The notes under the pieces are model-generated. The model ran no database searches and had not been told where the DNA came from. It was given only the letters and a program-made list of their open reading frames with translations. Shown piece after piece: positions 19,857 to 29,200 of a DNA stretch of 64,000 bases. How positions within the stretch are numbered: the first letter of the stretch is position 1; every line of letters starts with the position of its first letter. The stretch comes from Linanthus parryae. Its lineage: Eukaryota; Streptophyta; Magnoliopsida; Ericales; Polemoniaceae. Where the stretch lies: contig JALGPY010000001.1 in NCBI GenBank assembly GCA_023055425.1, positions 143,617,368 through 143,681,367 on the forward strand, in the 5' to 3' direction. The translations under genes and the position numbers were made by a program.

Positions 19857-22800
19857 AGGTGCGCGGGGACGTCCTCACACGGGCATGGGGGTGTCCCTGG
19901 GCAAATCAATCAAATCGAGCAAGTTGCGCTGACGGAAGAGCCAACACAGGGCACTCCAGACGAGAAACTCAAAGAAGCGCCCGAATGCATGGAAGACAGG
20001 CCAAGACCACAAAAGCAAGAGCTAAAGGAAGTGTTCCTCAGCCCGAACGAGGAAAAGAAAAGGCCAGTCTTCCTGAGTGCGGACCTCACAAGCGAAGAGG
20101 AACAAGGACTGCTGCAGCTCCTAACTGAATACAAGGACGTGTTCGCATGGGAATATGATGAGATGCCGGGTCTGGACACGAGCATCACCATGCACCGTTT
20201 AGACATCATCCCAGGGTCTAAACCGGTCAATCAAAGCATCAGAAGCTTCAGGCCAGAGCTCAACGTGAAGATCAAGCAGGAGATTGTCAAACTCCTAGAC
20301 GCCAAGTTCATAGAGTCAAATCACCATCCCACATGGTTGGCCAACATCGTGCCGGTGGTGAAGAAGAACGGACAGCTCCGCATCTGCGTGGACTTCCGAG
20401 ATCTCAATCGCTTCTGCCCCAAGGACGATTTCCCACTGCCTAACATCGATTTGCTCATTGATTCAACGGCAGGCCATCGCATGTTCAGTTTCATGGACGG
20501 CTTCAGCGGGTACAATCAAATCAAGATGGATCCCGAAGATGCAAGGAAAACTGCATTCATCACTCCCGTGGGGGTATTCAACTACACGGTAATGCCATTC
20601 GGTCTTAAGAACGCAGGCGCAACCTATCAGCGGGCCATGATGGCTCTATTCCACGACATGATGCACAAAGAAGTGGAATTCTATGTGGATGACCTGGTAG
20701 TCAAATCCAAGCATGAAGCAGATCACCTTGCAGACCTGCGAAAGGTGTTCAACAGATGCAGGAGCTTTCAACTGAAAATGAACCCCATGAAATGCGCATT
20801 CGGCGTGACCTCGGGGAAGTTTTTGGGATGCGTGGTCCATCGCCAAGGGATCGAGCCTGACCCTGCAAAAGTGTCAGCCATCACCAGCATGACGCCACCT
20901 CACAACCAAAGTACCTTGAAAACATTCTTGGGAAAATTGTCATATCTGCGGAGATTCATCCCAGCAATCGCCGAAATCACATGCTGTTTCAGCACTCTTC
21001 TCAAGAAGGACGCCGCGTACAACTGGGCTCCTGATCACGAAGCCGCATTCGAAAAGCTAAAGGAGCTACTCACATCCCCAAAGATAATGATCGCGCCTCA
21101 ACTGGGATCACCGCTTCTGCTATACCTTACATCGACAAGGAAATCTATAGGAGCACTCTTGGCTCAGGTGTATGAAGGCCAAGAGAGGCCCATCTATTAC
21201 ATCTCCCGCATTGTGCAGCCTGCTGAATCAAGGTACACAGACATTGAACGTCATTGCCTTGCCTTATTCTTCGTGATAGAGAAGTTGAGACACTATTTTG
21301 CATCGCACAAAGTAGTGGTGGTCACCAAAAGCGACCCCATAAGATACCTGCTAACTCACACTACTCCGGGCGGGAGATTGGCGAAATGGTACATGACCAT
21401 CTCTCAATACGATATCACATGCGTAAAACCGAGAGCAATCAAGTCGCAGGCGGTAGCAGATCTGTTGGCACAATTTCCCGACAACAGCCACGAACCCGTG
21501 ATCGAGGAAGAGCTCGAAGGCCCAGAAATCTACGCGATCGACGTACCCTATTGGACCCTCCACTTCGACGGTTCGTCAACCAGAAAAGGCGGAGGCATCG
21601 GGATAGTCTTGACAAAACCAGACGGAGAAGTCATACAGATGTCCGCAAAACTCAACTTCGCAGTCACGAACAACGAGGCGGAATACGAGGCTCTTATCGC
21701 GGGGCTCCGTGCGGCGAAAGCTTTGGAAGTGAGCAACTTAACGGTCATGGGAGATTCCAAACTGATTGTTAAGCAAGCCTCGGGCGAATATGGTTTAAAG
21801 GAGATCAACCTCCTGTCATACCGCACCCTAGTACAAAAGCTAATGCAGCAATTCTGCGACGTGAAATACGAGCACAAGCCCCGAGCGGACAACAGGCATG
21901 CAGACGCCTTAGCAACTCTGGGATCTAAGGTCAGCATAGACAAATGCCCCGCAAAGATTTCCATCGAAGTGCGAACATCGTCGGCATTAACAGAAGATGC
22001 GTGCGACGACGAACACATGGATGACGCAGACTGGCGAAAAGCAATCCTGCAAGCTATTGCGAAAGGCACCAGCAGCGAAAGCTGGGCACTCACGAAAGGA
22101 TACTGCATCCACGACAACACCCTTTACTACAAGGGTCCTGGAGGAATACTCATGCGATGTGTCTCCGAGCAAGAGGGACAACAGCTGTTAGAAAAGATTC
22201 ACCAACACGCTTGCGGAGAAAGCGAGGTGTCAATCTACAGGAAAGCTCAGAGATATGGCATTCATTGGCCAAGCATGTCAACAGCTGCAGCCCTGATACA
22301 AGGGAAGTGCGAAAGTTGCGCACTAATCAAAGATTCTCTACTCATCGCTCTAACCGATGACGACACAGACTGGAGGAAGCCATTGTTCGAATTCCTCACC
22401 CAGGGCACCGTACCCGAATCGAGAAAGGAAGCCGACAAATTGAGGAGGAAAGCTTCTCGATACGTGGTTCAGGAAAACCTGCTTTGGCGAAAAGGTCACG
22501 AGGGTAACTTGCTGCGATGCCTAGACGGCAGGGAAGCACAAGAAGTCATGGACCTTTCTCATCAGGTGGAACACCAGGGAGGTGCGAAATTATGCAGACA
22601 GCTCCTCTCAATCGGATACTTCTGGCCCACGATGGAAGTCGATTGCCGCACCAAAGTGCGACGCTGCCAAGAATGCCAATTCAAAGGAAACCTAGTGCAC
22701 GCTCCAGCCGTGGATCTACATGCATTAGGGACGCCATGGCCATTTCACACATGGGCTTTGGACTTCATCGGCCCCATCCGACCAACGTCACATGGGAACC

Positions 22801-23594
22801 ATTTCATTCTCACTGCAACCGAGCTGTTCACCAAATGGGTGGAAGCAATACCACTGAAGACGGCAAACGCGCTGGCTGTGGTTAACTTCATCCAGGAAAA
22901 CATCGTATGCAGGTTCGGAATCCCAAATACCATTCTTTCAGATAACGGTACTCCTTTTGTTAATCGTCAGGTAGCTACGAAACTCGCGGAGTACAATATC
23001 AGGCAGATATGCTCTACCCCCTATTATCCAAAGGGAAACGGACAAGCCGAAGCGACTAACAAAACGCTGTTGAGAATTCTGAGCAAGATGGTCGCAGATG
23101 ACCACAAGAAGTGGGCCGACTCCCTTAACATAGCTCTGTGGGCCTACAGAACTTCTCCAAGGACACCTACAGGGGCCTCGCCATTTCTACTATGTTATGG
23201 GGCCGAAGCTGTAGTACCTGCGGAGGTCAGAGTCAATTCGGCAAGGCTGGCCTTCCATGCACTCTATGAAAATCAACGCGATCATGACTTAGTCTTGCTG
23301 GAAGAAAAGCGAGAACAAGCCAAAAGGACTAACAAGCGGTACCAAGAAAGAATCGCTCGCGCCTATAACAAGACAGTCCAGCGACGGGATTTCGCAGTTG
23401 GCGACCTGGTCTTGCGCGCATCTGACCACTGCATGCGAGAAGCAACTCATCCAAAGTTCGCAGCTAATTGGGAAGGACCCTTCGAAGTCACAGAAGTCTT
23501 CGATAGTGGCTACTGCAGCATACGAAGGTTGCACGGCACAACCTCAACTCCCAGTTCAGTCAACATGCGCTGGATCAAGAAGTACTACCCTTGA
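19857..23594 (+). CDS. Pol polyprotein, Tat element B (RT, RNase H, aRNase H, integrase)
   Basis: Open in the gag frame from the codon after the TGA to the stop at 23592 (1245 residues). The first ATG is at 19989, so translation needs stop read-through or another mechanism. Residues counted from 19857: RT with YVDD at about 276-279; RNase H about 420-545 (SIGALLAQVYEGQERPIYYI); second RNase H about 565-690 (LHFDGSSTRKGGGIGIVL, NNEAEYEALIAGL, DNRHADALATLGS). Two homologous zinc-binding modules follow at about 720-835 and 835-950, then an integrase core with D969 (ALDFIGP), D1029 (LSDNGTP) and E1065 (GQAEATNK), giving an exact DX35E spacing. The end carries a GPF-type segment (WEGPFEV). No stop or frameshift is seen. 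Confidence 0.95.
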   Translation, partial: RCAGTSSHGHGGVPGQINQIEQVALTEEPTQGTPDEKLKEAPECMEDRPRPQKQELKEVFLSPNEEKKRPVFLSADLTSEEEQGLLQLLTEYKDVFAWEYDEMPGLDTSITMHRLDIIPGSKPVNQSIRSFRPELNVKIKQEIVKLLDAKFIESNHHPTWLANIVPVVKKNGQLRICVDFRDLNRFCPKDDFPLPNIDLLIDSTAGHRMFSFMDGFSGYNQIKMDPEDARKTAFITPVGVFNYTVMPFGLKNAGATYQRAMMALFHDMMHKEVEFYVDDLVVKSKHEADHLADLRKVFNRCRSFQLKMNPMKCAFGVTSGKFLGCVVHRQGIEPDPAKVSAITSMTPPHNQSTLKTFLGKLSYLRRFIPAIAEITCCFSTLLKKDAAYNWAPDHEAAFEKLKELLTSPKIMIAPQLGSPLLLYLTSTRKSIGALLAQVYEGQERPIYYISRIVQPAESRYTDIERHCLALFFVIEKLRHYFASHKVVVVTKSDPIRYLLTHTTPGGRLAKWYMTISQYDITCVKPRAIKSQAVADLLAQFPDNSHEPVIEEELEGPEIYAIDVPYWTLHFDGSSTRKGGGIGIVLTKPDGEVIQMSAKLNFAVTNNEAEYEALIAGLRAAKALEVSNLTVMGDSKLIVKQASGEYGLKEINLLSYRTLVQKLMQQFCDVKYEHKPRADNRHADALATLGSKVSIDKCPAKISIEVRTSSALTEDACDDEHMDDADWRKAILQAIAKGTSSESWALTKGYCIHDNTLYYKGPGGILMRCVSEQEGQQLLEKIHQHACGESEVSIYRKAQRYGIHWPSMSTAAALIQGKCESCALIKDSLLIALTDDDTDWRKPLFEFLTQGTVPESRKEADKLRRKASRYVVQENLLWRKGHEGNLLRCLDGREAQEVMDLSHQVEHQGGAKLCRQLLSIGYFWPTMEVDCRTKVRRCQECQFKGNLVHAPAVDLHALGTPWPFHTWALDFIGPIRPTSHGNHFILTATELFTKWVEAIPLKTANALAVVNFIQENIVCRFGIPNTILSDNGTPFVNRQVATKLAEYNIRQICSTPYYPKGNGQAEATNKTLLRILSKMVADDHKKWADSLNIALWAYRTSPRTPTGASPFLLCYGAEAVVPAEVRVNSARLAFHALYENQRDHDLVLLEEKREQAKRTNKRYQERIARAYNKTVQRRDFAVGDLVLRASDHCMREATHPKFAANWEGPFEVTEVFDSGYCSIRRLHGTTSTPSSVNMRWIKKYYP

Positions 23595-23663
23595 CTTCTC
23601 TTATTTCATACGTTTTATGATAACGTTGCTTAATGTCTCATGTGGCTATGATTGACGCAATCT

Positions 23664-23742
23664 CCTCTCCCATATGAGAGGATTGTAATCCTATCTCTCC
23701 CATATGAGAGTGTTATAATAAAAGAATTCTCCCAAATGAGAA
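23664..23742 (+). promoter_or_regulatory. three hairpins with AATAAA downstream of pol, element B
   Basis: CCTCTC-CCATAT-GAGAGG (23664-23681), CTCTC-CCATAT-GAGAG (23695-23710) and TTCTC-CCAAAT-GAGAA (23727-23742), with AATAAA between the second and third. The outer pair changes from C-G to T-A between hairpins, a compensatory change. They could define an internal polyadenylation or RNA-stability signal. Confidence 0.65.
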
Positions 23743-23805
23743 GTTCATATTTCTAGCCGTTTATATTGCTCTATTTAATTTGTTATCGCCGTTAACAATG
23801 ATTTA

Positions 23806-24930
23806 TTCGCTGCAATAGCAGCAAATACAAACGCGATCTTAATTGATCATCAAAGCCTATCTCTTACGATAGCAGCAAATACAAACGCGATCTTAATTGA
23901 TCATCAAAGCCTATCTCTTACGATAGCAGCAAATACAAACGCGATCTTAATTGATCATCAAAGCCTATCTCTTACGATAGCAGCAAATACAAACGCGATC
24001 TTAATTGATCATCAAAGCCTATCTCTTACGATAGCAAACGCGATCTCAATCGATCATCTAAAGCCTATCTCTTACGATAGCAGCCAAACGCAAACGCGAT
24101 CTTAATTGATCATCAAAGCCTATCTCTCACGATAGCAGTCAACACAAATACGATCTTAATTGATCATCTAAAGCCTATCTCTTACGATAGCAGCCAAACG
24201 CAAATGCGATCTTAAGTGATCATCACAGCCTATCTCTCACGATAGCAGTCAACACAAATACGATCTTAATTGATCATCTAAAAGCCCATCCCTTACGATG
24301 GCAGCCAATGCAAATGCGATCTTAAGTGATCATCCAAAGCCTATCTCTTACGATAGCAGCAAAATACAAAAACGATCTCAATTGATCATCAAAATCCTAT
24401 CTCTCACGATAGCGGTTTATGCAAATGCGATCTTGATTGATCTTCTAAGCCTATCTGTTACGATAGCAGCCTACGCAGATGCGATCTTAATTGATCTTCT
24501 AAAGCCTATCTGTTACGATAGCAGCCTACGCAAATGCGATCTTAATTGATCTTCTAAGCCTATTGTGCACATGCGATCTTGATTGATCTTCTAAGCCTAT
24601 CTGTTACGATAGCAATTTATACGCAAAGTGATTTTAGTTGATCACCCAAGCCCGTCTGTTACGATGGCAACGTAACTGCAGAACCATCTTGCTAGATCTT
24701 CTAAAGGTCTATCTGCTGCGATAGCAATTTATGCGAGAAACTATCTCAAGCAATTCTCTAATAAAGCCTATCTTCTATGATAGCAATTCGCACCACTCAA
24801 CGATCTTAATTGATCTGTTAAAAAATATCTGTTACGATAGTAAAGTTGTGAACATGATCTCATATGATTTACAACGACCAACTACAAGCCCATCCGTCAA
24901 GATGGCACAGCTGCGAAATTACGATCTCGA
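23806..24930 (+). repeat. 54-bp tandem repeat tract, element B
   Basis: About 20 units. The first four are practically identical (CAGCAAATACAAACGCGATC, TTAATTGATCATCAAAGCC, TATCTCTTACGATAG); later ones diverge and lose the exact period. Each unit has CTATC...GATAG and GATC...GATC palindromes. Variable tandem repeats between pol and the 3' LTR are known for Tat/Ogre-type elements and can seed satellite DNA. Confidence 0.9.
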
Positions 24931-25490
24931 ATGATCTAGCGAAACATCCGCGAATTGACATCGCATATGTGAAATCATTACATGGCATTATGCAAAGCAA
25001 AGCAAGCTGAAGCGCATGCGAAATTGTATTTTGTTGCAAAGAGAGCAGATAATACAAAAGCTACATATCATTATGAGTCAAATGACTTACAATTTATCTA
25101 TCTAGATAACAGCTTACAAGCGAAAAGCTCGAATCTAACTACGCAGCCCACATGGCTTACAATACATTCGAAAAATGGCTGATAAGCCAGCAGAGACACG
25201 GTACGGAAACCCGGACTGCAAAGAATGAACCGCCCTGGCTTCAAACGCCGGCTACACGATGCCCAGATCTGCGGGTGAACATCTGTAGCAAGGGGGATCT
25301 TGCTCTAAAAAGAGCCACATGAAGCCGTACGCTCGACATCCCGCTATCCGACAAGACCGTTGTCAGATATGCTCCCCATAACATTTGCCCAAGGAACCAC
25401 CGGTTCCAGCGATCAAACTGCAAGCAGAAGCTCCAAAGGGCAAGGGCTCCTTGTAGACGGGGATGAACACAGCGGTTCGCAACCCTGAGT
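24931..25490. other. conserved non-coding spacer of element B
   Basis: Clearly homologous to about 34291-34881 in A and 61561-62119 in D (for example TTACAATTTATCTATCTAGA and AGATCTGCGGGTGAACATCT). It has no supported coding frame and no repeats. Confidence 0.6.
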
Positions 25491-25838
25491 TCAAGAACGA
25501 AGAGGCAAGAAACCCTCCTCCAGGGATGCTGGAGGAGAATTCCGCCGTTCATTACGAGACGGTAGCACGGTCACTTCGGCGCTGCACCTCGCCACGAGGC
25601 GGCCGGAAACATGACCTGCACACATAATACACGAAGAAATTTCTTCGAACACACATGAGGTATTATCTGCATCCTCTTTAAGATGGTTATAAACAGCAAT
25701 AAGCCTCATAAAGTGGATCTTGGAAACTATTTCTATAGCACAAAGCGCAAACTCAGGATTCAAAACTTGAAGTTGCCATGAATCAACGAAAAACAAGCGT
25801 TGAAGCCAGCAGTCGTAAGGACTCACGGCAAAGCACAT
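25491..25838 (-). CDS. small conserved antisense ORF, element B copy
   Basis: 115 codons from ATG 25838 to the stop at 25491; the same length in A and D. The product is MCFAVSPYDCWLQRLFFVDS..., with CAIEIVSKIHFMRLI, KEDADNTSCVFEEISSCIMC and a basic C-terminal third (VLPSRNERR). No family is recognised and no signal peptide or clear membrane helix is seen. A minus-strand TATA box TATATAAA at 25874-25881 lies about 36 nt upstream. It lies downstream of, and on the same strand as, the large antisense gene, with 460 bp between them. It may be a separate gene or an artefact of a conserved promoter region. Confidence 0.45.
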   Translation of the reverse strand: MCFAVSPYDCWLQRLFFVDSWQLQVLNPEFALCAIEIVSKIHFMRLIAVYNHLKEDADNTSCVFEEISSCIMCAGHVSGRLVARCSAEVTVLPSRNERRNSPPASLEEGFLPLRS

Positions 25839-25873
25839 GTTTGGGATGAAGAACCCAAATGGCAAAGACAGGG

Positions 25874-25881
25874 TTTATATA
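25874..25881 (-). promoter_or_regulatory. TATA box of the small antisense unit, element B
   Basis: CCTATATAAACCCTG on the minus strand; the same motif stands at the same place in A (35265-35272) and D (62503-62510) in otherwise changing flanks. Confidence 0.55.
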
Positions 25882-26298
25882 GGCCCTGTGGAGACTCTTC
25901 GGTTGCCTAAGATGAGTCAGCAAAATTCAAAAAGAGGGTAAGTTCAATCACTTACGCCTTGAAAAGCGGTAACAATCAATTACCCTACTAAAGGCTACGA
26001 CGATTCAGTTGCGTATCCTAATAAATGACGGATAGTCATGATTCGGATGGACTTCCCAACGGAAGCGTGCTTATCTGCCGAGAAATTAGCGCGAAAATCA
26101 AGCGCAGAATCAATTGCTGATGTCATAATTGGATATGCACAGAAATGTCCAATCAAATCCCGAAAAGGGCAAAACGGGCAAACTCATTGTTTGTTGTTAA
26201 AAAAAGGGGGAGAAACCCTAGCAATATTACATTAATGTTTCAAAACGTTACATTAATGTCTCAGCTATTTTCCTGTTTTCTTTTCAAAATTCGAAAAG

Positions 26299-29200
26299 TC
26301 AAAACAAATTCTTGATTAAGGAATCTTGGGGCTCGAACTGCTCGCTCAGCTTCTCCACTTGTTTCACTTCTTGCTTCAGTTGCTCGCACTTGGCATTCAT
26401 TTCGTGATACAGCTTCAAAGCTTCATCAACCTTTTGCTTTTGCTGCTCCACCTTCTGCATCTCAGCTGCGAGATTCTGGTGACCGAGATTCAAAGTTACA
26501 GCTGCGCGAATCAGTGTAACTCTGTCCTTGAGGAATTTGAAACCAAGTCTGCCTTGGACTTTGAACAGGAGATTTTGGCACATGCCACACAGCAATTCAG
26601 CACTCTGGGCCGAAATGGTCGCAGGTGTAGCCGCAGACAGCTGCTCCAGTATCCAGATGGCTTCAGTAAGGAATAGCCTCCTGTCAAAAGGTCCGATCTC
26701 CAGAGATCTCACAAACGATCGGGGGTATCTGAGACGCATTCGAACCACCCAGTCTACATCGGTTTGCTTCAAACCTGAGACATCAAAAATGGTTATAATG
26801 TCAGAACTCGCAAGCAAATAATGCAACGTGCGAACGGTAAATCTTTACTTACCAGTGCCTTCCAGAATTTCATGAAGAGAAGGGATGCGGGCCACTGGGT
26901 TGTTCGAAGACTGCCCTCGCTCCATGGCTCTCCTATCAGCTGCGAGCTCCAACCTCTCATAGTCAGGAGGAAGAGTGTAGGCCGCACCAGCTGCGACTAC
27001 ATTCCCAACCTGCGAGCCCCAAATGCTCCACGCAGGAATAGGTGCTTCTGGCTCAGTCATCGCCGGAGGCGAAGGGACAGCCGAAGTCGCTGGACGGAGG
27101 ACACCCCCAGATGCGAAAACATTAGCATCACTTGTCCTTTCTTCCTCACCACCGGTACGGACACCTTCGTCCATCGGCGCAGCATCAGCTTCGACATCAT
27201 CGGAGAGTTCGATGACATCCACGAGATGCTCACTTGCGTGTCCAGTGGCTGCGACGAGCTTCTCGGTATGGGAGCTCGAAATTGGAACATGGGATGCTGA
27301 AGGCTGACTTCTCTGCTCCAGCTCAGGTTCCTCAGCATGACCTGCGATACCAAATGCGATAATGTGAGGTAACTTGTGTTATAAGTTATTTCGCTATCTT
27401 TACTAAAGCTAAGAATAAGCACCTCCACGCGAAGGTGGGATTGAGGTATCCTCATCATACACTAGGGACGTGGAACCGTGCCCTATCAGTGTATCCTCAC
27501 TAAGCAAATCTTTAAGAGAAGCGTGACCTGGGATGCGAGTAAACCAGTCATGATTTTGCCTCAAGTGGCTACAGCCTAGTATGCGCATATCACTCAAAAT
27601 AATTACCTGAGAGTTCTCCGCATTTGCTTACCAACCAACGGCGAATGTCAGGCTTTGACACACCGTGCTTTAACGCATCCACAATTACATCTCTATAAGT
27701 AACTGCGAGATTGAAGATCTCACCTTTATCGCCACCTGCGATCTCTGCGAAGTCCGCTTGGACTTGCTCTAGCTCTGCTGCATCCTCTCCGGGAACCTCA
27801 TCTTCCTCCTCCACATGAGGAGCCACTTCTTCGGGAAGCTCGTCTTCCTCGCCAACTGGACGCACTAAGTCGTCAACATGCTGCTCCTCGAGGCTCCGCT
27901 GTTTCACACGCTCGAGCTCCTCTTCCTCTCGCTGCCTTCTTCTTTCAGCAGCCTCCGCGGCTGTCTTCCGGGATTCAGCAAGAACATCCTCGCTTATAGG
28001 ATCATCTGAAATGCCAGAATGGGCATCTCTCTTTTGCCTCTTGGCCACAGGGCCACCAACAGCTTCATCATCATCATCTGCGAATACATAATTGGTTCAA
28101 AGAAAAGAACTGCAAAGAAGTCAGGATAAAAGGCAAGGAGATGCGACGGAAGTACCTCCTGATTCTTCCTCGCACATCACAACTGTTGCTTCTTCTTCTT
28201 CATCACTTGCCTGGGGCTCCTGTCTCTCTTCCTCCTCTTGGTTGAATGGAACGAAAGTCTCAACTGCGAGATCTTTTCGCACTTTGCTGGGCATACGACC
28301 CTTGCCTTTGTCCTTGATGGAAAGGGACCTCACTGGGGGAGAAGCTGGAGCACTCCTAGGGGAAGAAATCGTAATTCCCTTTTGCCTAGGTCTCTTCACT
28401 CTCGGCGCCGCACTCGCTGGAGGGGACGGGTCATCTCTAGGAGGAGACGGAGCCGGAGGGTTATCTATCAGCGAGTCAGCAAAAGTATTCATGACTGCGC
28501 GAACCCTTGTTTCGACCTCGGCATCCATCCTCCATGCTAGCCGGAACGACTCCCCTTTCCTTCTGGTGGCAACAATGGTGTTCACCAGCGATTTGGAGCG
28601 ATCACCAGCTGCGAACCTCCGCACATGACACTGAAACAGCACAGAACGAAAAGCATCAGCGCAAGGAAATCAAAAGGCTTAAAGCACACGAAGGAATTGC
28701 TTACCTCAGCAAACGCCTTACCATATCTGACGACATGCGTGTCGCCCTTCTTGATTGCTTCGACTTGCTCCTTCAGAATAAAATCGGGGCACAAATGGTT
28801 CTCGCGGTCCCACAGCGAGTAGCAACCATACTCAGACTCGCTCAAACTACAATTGGGGCGAAACGGAAAAGAGTTTCTCTTGATCAAGGGGGCCTTTCCT
28901 GGCTGCGCCGCCGCCTCCGTCTCAATCCTCGTTTGCTGGGCAACCCAGTATGCGAGCCAGTTCTGGGAACAACCACCCTTGCGAGTTCCCGCAGGCTGCT
29001 CAAAGGGAAGATTGCTCATGAGGACCGTCTTGCACTCCTTTGTCAGCAAACGCTTGTAGCACCCTCTGATAATAGACTGGGGCCAAATCGATGGGGCCAC
29101 CGCATCAAAACCAAACTGAGGAGAGACCCGAGTGGGGTCAACATCCACTGTAAGCCTTTCATACCGTGGCGCAAGCTCACGAATATGCTCTGCAAGGGCA

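Noticed and set aside
23806..24930. Regular repeats with palindromes, as in a CRISPR array (also 33598-34290 and 60330-61560)
   Set aside because: There are no unique spacers; whole 54-bp units repeat head to tail, and the tract sits inside a plant retrotransposon. It is a minisatellite.
27576..27606. A 31-nt intron between exons 3 and 4 of the antisense gene (acceptor CATACTAG)
   Set aside because: Too short for a plant intron. The acceptor TCGCATCCCAG at 27528 gives 79 nt, keeps the same frame and is conserved in A.
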